Assembly (NCBI GenBank): GCA_003343815.1
Contig: QAKL01000045.1
Coordinates: 1 to 7,460, forward strand
Direction of reading: 5' to 3'
Length of the DNA stretch: 7,460 nucleotides
Source of the DNA: Clostridiales bacterium
GTDB lineage: Bacteria; Bacillota; Peptococcia; Peptococcales; Peptococcaceae
The notes under the pieces are model-generated. The model was given only the letters and a program-made list of their open reading frames with translations. It was not told the DNA's origin and ran no database searches. Every line of letters begins with the position of its first letter. Position 1 is the first letter of the stretch. Shown here piece by piece: positions 1 to 5,300 of the stretch. A program made the translations under genes and the position numbers.

Positions 1-71
1 CACTCCTATTGTACGAGCGAAAGGCGCTGAATATGCCCTGTAAAATAACCCTCACTAAGCAAAATAAAATC

Positions 72-920
72 TTATTTCCACCAGTAGGCGACGCCGATCG
101 CGCCAGGGCCTACATGCACGCCGATAATCGGCCCGATAGACTGAATCCCGATTTTGATGCCGAATTGCTTTTCCAAACGATCCGCCAAAGCGCGCCCCTC
201 CTCAGCGCAATTAATATGATGCACCATCACGCCGCCGATCTCATGCCCTTTGACCTCCTCATTCATGCCGTCCACGATCGCCTCGACCGCTTTTTTCTTG
301 GTGCGCACCTTGGCAAAGACATCCGCCACGCCGTCATTAACCGTCAAAACGGGTTTAATTTGCAAAAGTGTTCCCAATAAAGCCGAGGCTCTGGCGATAC
401 GGCCGCCTTTTTGCAGATAATCCAGCACCTCCGGTGTGAAAATAAAGCGGCTGTGCGTGCGCACCTGCTCCGCCGCCTGCCATACTTCTTCCATACTCGC
501 GCCGTTCATGCCTGCTTTTGCCGCCTCAAGCGCAATAAAGCCCAACTGCATGCAGTTCGTACCCGAGTCCATGATCTCGATTTTGCGCTCGGGATATTTC
601 TCCAAAAGCTGCTGTTTTATCATCAACGCCGTCTGATAGGTTCCGCTCATTTTTGACGAAATAAAGACCCCGAAAATATCATTGCCCGCGGCTAATACTT
701 TTTCGAAAGCCTCGGTCAGCTCGCCCACCGCCGGCTGCGAAGAAGTCGGAATAGTTTTGGCGCGGCTCATGCGCTCGTAAAATTCATTATAAGGAATATC
801 CATCTCGCGTATGCTTTCTCCATCCAAAAGCACGCTTAAAGACACCAAAGCAATATCATATTTTTCCTGCTCACTCTCAGGTATATACGAGGTGCTGTCG
901 GTAATTACCTTGACACTCAT
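72..920 (-). CDS. DegV family protein (FakB-like fatty acid-binding protein)
   Basis: Cytoplasmic fatty acid carrier of the DegV/FakB family. In characterised members it binds a fatty acid and presents it to the fatty-acid kinase FakA for phosphorylation and use in phospholipid synthesis. Visible signatures, numbered from the ATG at 920: ITDST near the N-terminus (6-10), TSSQP (59-63, with the Thr that contacts the carboxylate in FakB), SSKMSGTYQ (88-96, with the family Ser), YLQKGGRI (168-175), and HVGPGAIGV near the C-terminus (269-277). Length is 282 residues, normal for the family. I chose the ATG at 920 because AAGGA lies 8 nt upstream and the protein then begins directly at the family's first strand. 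The ATG at 929 (three residues longer) is possible, with GGAG only 5 nt away. It is divergent from the M29 aminopeptidase. No fakA is visible and the lipid bound is unknown. Family assignment is firm; the fatty-acid role is inferred from homologues. Confidence 0.93.
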   Translation of the reverse strand: MSVKVITDSTSYIPESEQEKYDIALVSLSVLLDGESIREMDIPYNEFYERMSRAKTIPTSSQPAVGELTEAFEKVLAAGNDIFGVFISSKMSGTYQTALMIKQQLLEKYPERKIEIMDSGTNCMQLGFIALEAAKAGMNGASMEEVWQAAEQVRTHSRFIFTPEVLDYLQKGGRIARASALLGTLLQIKPVLTVNDGVADVFAKVRTKKKAVEAIVDGMNEEVKGHEIGGVMVHHINCAEEGRALADRLEKQFGIKIGIQSIGPIIGVHVGPGAIGVAYWWK

Positions 921-956
921 CACACTCATCCTTTCTCCAAACTCTATACTGTTTTT

Positions 957-985
957 AGTTTAACATTTTTCCCGAATAAATGCAA
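957..985 (-). promoter_or_regulatory. Predicted sigma-A promoter for the degV-type gene
   Basis: Read on the minus strand, TTGCAT (985-980) is a weak -35 element. It is followed by an exact 17-nt spacer and TAAACT (962-957), a 4/6 match to TATAAT. A TG at 965-964, one base before the hexamer, makes it an extended -10. Transcription would start near 950, leaving a leader of about 30 nt before the ATG at 920. The assignment rests on spacing and extended -10 context, since the hexamers themselves are imperfect. Confidence 0.45.
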
Positions 986-992
986 TGAAAAC

Positions 993-1021
993 TTGCACAT
1001 TTAAGCCAACTATGCTAAAAT
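993..1021 (+). promoter_or_regulatory. Predicted sigma-A promoter for the M29 aminopeptidase gene
   Basis: TTGCAC (993-998) serves as a weak -35 element, followed by a 17-nt spacer and TAAAAT (1016-1021), a 5/6 match to TATAAT. TG at 1013-1014 gives an extended -10 (TGC-TAAAAT), which offsets the poor -35. Transcription would start around 1028, giving a leader of roughly 33 nt before the ATG at 1061. It stands back to back with the promoter of the divergent gene, with the two -35 elements only 7 bp apart. Confidence 0.55.
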
Positions 1022-1032
1022 AATTATGCTTT

Positions 1033-1044
1033 AAAATGCATTTT
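1033..1044. repeat. 12-bp perfect palindrome in the leader of the M29 gene
   Basis: AAAATGCATTTT is a perfect 12-bp palindrome. It lies between the predicted transcription start (about 1028) and the Shine-Dalgarno site (1046-1052). Its position just downstream of a promoter would suit a repressor operator. AT-rich leaders also throw up such palindromes by chance, and I recognise no named regulator's site in it. Confidence 0.35.
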
Positions 1045-1060
1045 CGAAGGAGTGATTTTT

Positions 1061-2170
1061 ATGGATCCACGTAATGAAATTTTAGCCCAAAATTTAGTCA
1101 ATTATTCTACCGCCGTCAAAGCAGGCGATAAAGTTTACATCCACATCATCGGCACCAGCGCATTTGAATTAGGACGCGCTTTGGTCAAAGAAGTCTACAA
1201 AGCAGGCGGACTGCCTTACTTAAAATTAGAAGACAGCACTTTGCAAAGAGAGATCATGCTAGGCGCGACCAAAGAGCAGCTGGATTGGGAAAATAAATTG
1301 GAATTGGAAAAAATGAAAGACATTGACTGCTACATCGCCGTCCGTGCCAGCGAAAACATTTCCGAGCTCTCCGATGTCCCGAAAGATAAGCAAAATATCT
1401 GGTCTATTTCCTCCACTCCCGTTTTAAACGAACGCGTCAACAACACCCGCTGGGTCGTCCTACGCTATCCCAACTACGCTATGGCGCAATTAGCGAACAT
1501 GAGCTTGGAGGCTTTTGAAGATTATTATTACAATGTCTGCAATTTGGACTACAGCAAAATGAGCAAAGCCATGGACAATTTAGTCGCTTTGATGAATAAA
1601 ACCGACAAAGTCCGCTTAGTCGGTCCCGGCACTGATTTGACCTTTTCGATCAAAGATATCCCCGCGATCAAATGCGACGGCAAAATGAACATCCCCGATG
1701 GCGAGATTTACACCGCTCCGGTGCGCGACTCCATTAACGGGACGATCAGCTACAATACCCCCTCCGTCCACGAGGGATTTACCTACGAAAACATCGTTTT
1801 TGAGTTCAAAGACGGCAAAATCGTCAAAGCTACCGCCAACGATACCGAGCGTCTCAACCAAGTCTTAGACATCGACGAAGGCGCGCGCCACATCGGCGAA
1901 TTTGCCATCGGTGTCAATCCCTTTATCAATGTCCCAATGAAGGATACCTTGTTTGACGAAAAAATCTCCGGCAGTATCCACCTGACTCCCGGCCGCTGCT
2001 ACGAGGAAGCCCCGAACGGCAACGACTCCTCGATCCACTGGGATTTAGTTTACATCCAAACGCCAGCTTACGGCGGCGGCGAAATTTATTTTGACGACGT
2101 ATTAATCCGCAAAGACGGCCGATTCGTTTTGGAAGAGCTTGACTCGCTCAATCCGGAAAACCTGAAATAA
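1061..2170 (+). CDS. M29 family metallo-aminopeptidase (AmpS/PepS type)
   Basis: Cytoplasmic aminopeptidase of the M29 (thermophilic aminopeptidase / AmpS / PepS) family, which removes N-terminal residues from peptides using a two-metal centre. The family's five metal ligands can all be placed: E215 in IPDGEIYTAP, E280 in HIGEFAIG, H307 in GSIHLTPG, and H326 with D328 in SSIHWDLV. The N-terminal half, including RWVVLRYPNYAMAQLANMS, matches the family's non-catalytic domain. The 369-residue length fits the shorter subgroup; AmpS/PepS proteins run to about 410. Start: the ATG at 1061 sits 8 nt behind GAAGGAG (1046-1052). An in-frame GTG at 1052 overlaps that Shine-Dalgarno site and is rejected. 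The gene has its own promoter and a strong terminator, so it is probably monocistronic, although tldD-tldE follow on the same strand only 77 bp later. Substrate preference cannot be read from the sequence. Confidence 0.95.
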   Translation: MDPRNEILAQNLVNYSTAVKAGDKVYIHIIGTSAFELGRALVKEVYKAGGLPYLKLEDSTLQREIMLGATKEQLDWENKLELEKMKDIDCYIAVRASENISELSDVPKDKQNIWSISSTPVLNERVNNTRWVVLRYPNYAMAQLANMSLEAFEDYYYNVCNLDYSKMSKAMDNLVALMNKTDKVRLVGPGTDLTFSIKDIPAIKCDGKMNIPDGEIYTAPVRDSINGTISYNTPSVHEGFTYENIVFEFKDGKIVKATANDTERLNQVLDIDEGARHIGEFAIGVNPFINVPMKDTLFDEKISGSIHLTPGRCYEEAPNGNDSSIHWDLVYIQTPAYGGGEIYFDDVLIRKDGRFVLEELDSLNPENLK

Positions 2171-2172
2171 TC

Positions 2173-2197
2173 AAAAGTCACCGCAAGGTGACTTTTT
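2173..2197 (+). terminator. Rho-independent terminator after the M29 aminopeptidase gene
   Basis: A 10-bp perfect stem, AAAAGTCACC (2173-2182) with GGTGACTTTT (2187-2196), is closed by a GCAA tetraloop (2183-2186, GNRA type) and runs into five Ts. It begins three bases after the stop codon. The flanking A-tract would also give a T-run on the other strand, but no gene ends there from that side. Confidence 0.9.
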
Positions 2198-2232
2198 CTG
2201 CATTATCTTTAGCCACACTCATATATTTTAAC

Positions 2233-2250
2233 AAAGGAGGGATCTTCTTG
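2233..2250 (+). promoter_or_regulatory. Strong ribosome binding site deciding a TTG start for tldD
   Basis: AAAGGAGG (2233-2240) is an eight-base match to the anti-Shine-Dalgarno consensus and lies 7 nt before TTG at 2248-2250. The frame stays open upstream to a GTG at 2188, but that codon lies inside the terminator stem and has no ribosome binding site. No ATG occurs in frame near this site. The TTG is therefore the start, with the near-perfect site probably compensating for the weak codon. Confidence 0.85.
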
Positions 2251-3660
2251 ATAGATTTTTTAAGCGAAAGCCAAATCAGCGAAATATTAAAAACCGCGCA
2301 AAAAGGCGGTGCCGAATTTGCCGAAATATTTATCGAAGATAAAAAAGTCTGCACTATCGGCGCCGACGGCGGCAAAATCGAGCAGCTCAATATGGGTGAA
2401 GAGCAGGGCTTGGGCTTGCGCGTCATTAACGGCGAAAATATCGCCTATGCCTCGACCAACGATTTAGACTATGCCAATCTTTTATCTATCGCCCAAAAAA
2501 CCGCCCAAGCCGCCCAAGGTGACTGTGAGGAAGTCACTTTAGATTTTTCCTATCCCCTCACGCACCAAAGCCAGGCCGTTATTCGTCCGGAAAGTATTGC
2601 TTTAGAAGACAAAATCACCCAGATCAAAGCTTGCGATCAAGCGGCTTTAAACACCGACGAAAACATCACGCGCACCAGCGTAAGCTACAGCGACATCACC
2701 CAAAATGTCCTTATCGCCTCCACTGCCGGGCGTCTGGTATGCGACGAGCGCATCCGCACCCGCTTATCCGTAAATGCTATCGCTCGGGACGAAAATTCCG
2801 TCCAGACGGGCTTTGATTCGTTAGGCGGCACAATAGGTTATGAAATCTTAAACGATGATGCCGCGCTCATGGTCGGCGAAAACGCCGCCCGCCGCGCCGT
2901 TTCTCTTCTCTCCGCCAAGCCCTGCCCCGGCGGCAAAATGCCCGTCGTCATGGCTTCCTCTGCCGGCGGCACTATGGTGCACGAGGCCTGCGGTCACGGA
3001 TTAGAGGGCGATTTAGTCGAAAAGGGCATGTCTGCCTATGCCGGAAAATTGGGCAAGCAAGTAGCTGACAGCCGCATTACTGTCGTCGATGACGCTACGC
3101 TTGACTGTCGCTACGGCTCCTACGCCTACGATGACGAAGGCTTCACCGGCAGACGTAATGTTTTAATTGAAAACGGCATTTTGCAAAGCTATATGTACGA
3201 TTATCATACCGCCAAAAAAGTCGGTGCTTTTTCCACCGCTAACGGCCGCCGCCAATCCTACCGCCACAAGCCAGTCGTGCGTATGAGCAATACGCTGATC
3301 ATGCCGGGTACGGACGATCCGGAGGAAATAATTGCTGCGGTGGAGCACGGATTATTAGTAACCAAAATGGGCGGCGGACAGGTCAATACCCTAAACGGAG
3401 ATTATGTCTTTGACGTCGCCGAGGGCTTTATGATCATTAGTGGCGAAATCTCCTACCAAGTGCGCGGCGCTACTTTGGCAGGCAACGGCCCCAAAAGCTT
3501 AAACGACGTCGAAATGGTCGGCAGTGACTTAGGCTTTGCGATCGGCACCTGCGGTAAATCAGGTCAAAGTGCGCCCGTCGCCGACGCTCAGCCTACATTA
3601 AAAATCAACAACCTCGTAGTCGGCGGCACCGCCGGTGAAATCACGATCGAAAGGAGATAA
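2248..3660 (+). CDS. tldD: TldD, catalytic subunit of the TldD/TldE metalloprotease
   Basis: Zinc-dependent protease subunit of the U62/TldD family. In E. coli, TldD with TldE (PmbA) forms a cytoplasmic heterodimer that threads unfolded peptides into an inner cavity; it trims the microcin B17 leader and degrades CcdA antitoxin. The metal site is intact: H245-E246-A-C-G-H250 gives the HExxxH motif within HEACGHGLEGD, and C435 in GTCGKSGQ is the third ligand. Other family blocks present are GLGLRV near the N-terminus, the serine/glycine-rich SSAGGTMV before the zinc motif, RRQSYRHKPVVRMSN, and GGGQVNTLNGDYVF. Length is 470 residues against 481 in E. coli. Translation starts at TTG, numbered here as residue 1. 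No separate convincing promoter was found between the preceding terminator and the gene; leak-through from the M29 gene or an unrecognised promoter must supply transcription. The substrate in this organism is unknown, and no RiPP precursor gene is nearby. Confidence 0.97.
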   Translation: MIDFLSESQISEILKTAQKGGAEFAEIFIEDKKVCTIGADGGKIEQLNMGEEQGLGLRVINGENIAYASTNDLDYANLLSIAQKTAQAAQGDCEEVTLDFSYPLTHQSQAVIRPESIALEDKITQIKACDQAALNTDENITRTSVSYSDITQNVLIASTAGRLVCDERIRTRLSVNAIARDENSVQTGFDSLGGTIGYEILNDDAALMVGENAARRAVSLLSAKPCPGGKMPVVMASSAGGTMVHEACGHGLEGDLVEKGMSAYAGKLGKQVADSRITVVDDATLDCRYGSYAYDDEGFTGRRNVLIENGILQSYMYDYHTAKKVGAFSTANGRRQSYRHKPVVRMSNTLIMPGTDDPEEIIAAVEHGLLVTKMGGGQVNTLNGDYVFDVAEGFMIISGEISYQVRGATLAGNGPKSLNDVEMVGSDLGFAIGTCGKSGQSAPVADAQPTLKINNLVVGGTAGEITIERR

Positions 3661-3665
3661 ACCGC

Positions 3666-4997
3666 ATGGAAGATTACAATACCTTAGCCCAAAAAATATT
3701 GGCTCACGCCGCCCATCTGGGCAGTGACGAAACAGAGGTTTATTTCGAAAAAGGCGAATCCTTGAGCCTCAAAGTAAAATCAAGTGAAATCACCGAAACA
3801 ACCCGCGCCCAGAGCCTCGGTTTAGGACTCCGAGTCATCAAAAACAACCGCCAAGGCTATGCCTACACCGCCTCGTTCACGCCCGAGGCTGTAAAAAATA
3901 CGATTAATTTAGCGCTTAACTACACTGCCTACAGCGATCCCAACCCATATTTGACCTTGGTTGAAAAACAAAACTACCCGGAAGTGCAGACTTACGATGA
4001 AAAAATCGCCCAAACAAGCTTGGACGATAAGATATATCTCGCTTGTCAGTGTGAAAGCGCCGTCCTATCTAAGCCCAACATTGCCAAAGTAGAGCATACT
4101 GCTTACCAGGAGGCTGTATCCGAAATATGGCTTTATAATTCGCACAATGTCGCAGCGCACGAGCAGAGCAGCTACTGCGCGCTCTCCTGCACCGCCTTGG
4201 GCACCGACGGCTCCGACCGTGATAACGGCAGCGGCTTTTGCCAAGCGACCTCTTTAAGCGCGCTCGATCCCCAAATTTGTACCGAGATGACCGCCAAAAG
4301 AGCGACCGTCCTTTTGGGTGCGCGCGGCATAGCTTCCGCAAAATGCGCCGTCGTGCTTGATCCGTACATCGCGTGTCAGTTTTTAGAGCTTTTAGCGCCC
4401 AGTTTCACTGGCGAAAATGTACTCAAAAATAAATCCATGTACGCCCAAAATCTCGGTCAAAAAATAGCCGCTAAAGGCGTTAAAATCATGGATGACGGCA
4501 CTATCAGCGCCGCGCTCGGTTCTTCCTCATTTGACGGCGAGGGCACCGCTTCGAAAAAAACGGAAATTGTCTCAGACGGCATCCTCTGCCGCTATCTTTA
4601 CGATGCTAAATCTGCCGCCCAAGCCGGAGCCGTATCGACCGGCAATGCTGGACGCTCCTCCTACAAAACTCCGCCCCGCCCCTCTACAAGTAATTATTAC
4701 CTCGCTAAAGGGACATGCGCACCAGAGGAAATCATCACTGAGACAGCACACGGGGTATACATTACGCACATTTTAGGCGCACATACCGCCAATACCCTAA
4801 CCGGCAATTTCTCCTTGGGCGCCGCAGGTATCTTAATCGAAAACGGCAAATTCACCCATGCAGTGCGCGGGATCACCATCGCCGGCAATTTGAAAGATTT
4901 ATTAGTCAATATTGATATGATCGGAAACGACCTCACCTTTTACGGCTCTGAGGGCTCACCAACCGTCCGCGTGCGAAATATGCAGATAAACGCTTAA
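3666..4997 (+). CDS. tldE: TldE/PmbA, non-catalytic partner subunit of TldD
   Basis: Partner subunit of the TldD/TldE protease and a paralogue of TldD. The parallel fold is seen in the shared LGLGLRV block and in the matching KSMYAQNLGQKIA segment (KGMSAYAGKLGKQVA in TldD). Where TldD has HEACGH, this protein reads QFLELLAPSF (238-247), and the C-terminal zinc Cys is replaced by YGSEGSP. It therefore cannot bind the catalytic zinc, as is normal for TldE. Length is 443 residues against 450 for E. coli PmbA. It starts 5 bp after the tldD stop, with AAAGGAG (3650-3656) inside the last tldD codons and 9 nt of spacing, so translation is coupled and subunits should be made at matched levels. The stop codon is part of the following terminator stem. 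Identification rests on these motifs and on its position after tldD. Confidence 0.95.
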   Translation: MEDYNTLAQKILAHAAHLGSDETEVYFEKGESLSLKVKSSEITETTRAQSLGLGLRVIKNNRQGYAYTASFTPEAVKNTINLALNYTAYSDPNPYLTLVEKQNYPEVQTYDEKIAQTSLDDKIYLACQCESAVLSKPNIAKVEHTAYQEAVSEIWLYNSHNVAAHEQSSYCALSCTALGTDGSDRDNGSGFCQATSLSALDPQICTEMTAKRATVLLGARGIASAKCAVVLDPYIACQFLELLAPSFTGENVLKNKSMYAQNLGQKIAAKGVKIMDDGTISAALGSSSFDGEGTASKKTEIVSDGILCRYLYDAKSAAQAGAVSTGNAGRSSYKTPPRPSTSNYYLAKGTCAPEEIITETAHGVYITHILGAHTANTLTGNFSLGAAGILIENGKFTHAVRGITIAGNLKDLLVNIDMIGNDLTFYGSEGSPTVRVRNMQINA

Positions 4998-5020
4998 AGC
5001 TCCCAACAAGGGGCTTTTTT
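4996..5020 (+). terminator. Rho-independent terminator of the tldD-tldE operon
   Basis: An 8-bp stem, AAAGCTCC (4996-5003) with GGGGCTTT (5010-5017), contains one T-G wobble. It closes over a 6-nt loop and continues into a six-T run (5015-5020). The left arm starts within the tldE stop codon. Confidence 0.82.
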
Positions 5021-5027
5021 ACATACA

Positions 5028-5057
5028 AAAACAGCCTTGTGCAAACAAGGCTGTTTT
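5028..5057. terminator. Bidirectional rho-independent terminator between convergent operons
   Basis: A perfect 13-bp stem, AAAACAGCCTTGT (5028-5040) with ACAAGGCTGTTTT (5045-5057), is closed by GCAA (5041-5044). A T-run follows on the plus strand, and the A-run on the left arm gives a five-T run on the minus strand. The hairpin can therefore stop the plus-strand tldE transcript and the minus-strand feoB transcript alike. It is the strongest hairpin in the convergent gap. Confidence 0.88.
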
Positions 5058-5061
5058 CTGC

Positions 5062-5078
5062 GATTTTTGCGAAAAATC
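5062..5078 (-). other. Small AT-only hairpin in the convergent gap
   Basis: GATTTTT (5062-5068) pairs with AAAAATC (5072-5078) around a 3-nt loop, giving a 7-bp stem that is almost entirely A-T. On the minus strand it would be transcribed before the bidirectional terminator. It is too weak to act as a terminator alone; it may be an accessory or pause structure, or have no role. Confidence 0.3.
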
Positions 5079-5113
5079 TATTTTAGGTTTCTGTCCTAAC
5101 AATTTAAAACAAT

Positions 5114-5266
5114 CTATTTTTGGCTCTGACAGGAATCTCCGCCATGGCAAGCACCGCAATTTCCACCGCAATGGCAGGAAGTGCCGTTTTTCTTGTCCTT
5201 ATGCATACTGCGGATAATCAAACCCACAATCACGATTAAGCCTAAAGAAATTAATGCAGTTGCCAT
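5114..5266 (-). CDS. FeoB-associated Cys-rich membrane protein
   Basis: A 50-residue protein of the FeoB_associated type, a small family commonly found next to feoB in Bacillota. It has one N-terminal hydrophobic helix (about residues 3-18, ALISLGLIVIVGLIIR), a short basic stretch (HKDKK), and then a Cys/His/Gly tail with cysteines at 31, 33, 37, 40 and 46 and histidines at 32 and 41. The layout suggests a membrane-anchored tail that could bind iron or assist FeoB, perhaps in the way FeoC does, but no function is proven. I chose the ATG at 5266 because AAAGGAAG lies 8 nt upstream; an in-frame GTG at 5296 would add ten residues and lacks such a site. It lies 34 bp after feoB on the same strand, hence the same operon. 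It ends at TAG. Confidence 0.88.
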   Translation of the reverse strand: MATALISLGLIVIVGLIIRSMHKDKKNGTSCHCGGNCGACHGGDSCQSQK

Positions 5267-5300
5267 AACAATCACTTCCTTTGAACGAAAAATCACTTAA

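Noticed and set aside
2..43. Open frame from the left edge on the plus strand encoding 13 residues (ending in KGAEYAL) before a TAA at 41-43
   Set aside because: It could be the 3' end of a convergent gene, but thirteen residues with no recognisable motif and no following terminator are too little to call a gene.
9..380. Plus-strand open frame of 123 codons
   Set aside because: It lies largely antisense to the degV-type gene, has no ribosome binding site, and its product resembles no family; it is a shadow.
1052..1060. GTG at 1052 as start of the M29 gene
   Set aside because: The codon overlaps the Shine-Dalgarno site that clearly serves the ATG at 1061.
2222..2227. TATATT as a -10 element for tldD
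   Set aside because: No acceptable -35 lies 16-18 bp upstream, and the start site would fall on the Shine-Dalgarno site itself.
2188..2247. GTG at 2188 as start of tldD, adding 20 residues
   Set aside because: It lies in the terminator stem without a ribosome binding site, and TldD proteins do not have this extension.
4069..4341. Minus-strand open frame of 90 codons, Arg- and Cys-rich
   Set aside because: It is antisense to tldE. The extreme composition reflects reading GC-rich codons backwards, and there is no ribosome binding site.
2248..4997. RiPP or microcin maturation locus around tldD-tldE
   Set aside because: There is no precursor peptide, cyclodehydratase, exporter or immunity gene in the window; TldD/TldE is widespread without such genes.
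5267..5296. Upstream GTG start for the FeoB-associated protein
   Set aside because: It would place the good AAAGGAAG site inside the coding region and add a polar N-terminus before the membrane helix.
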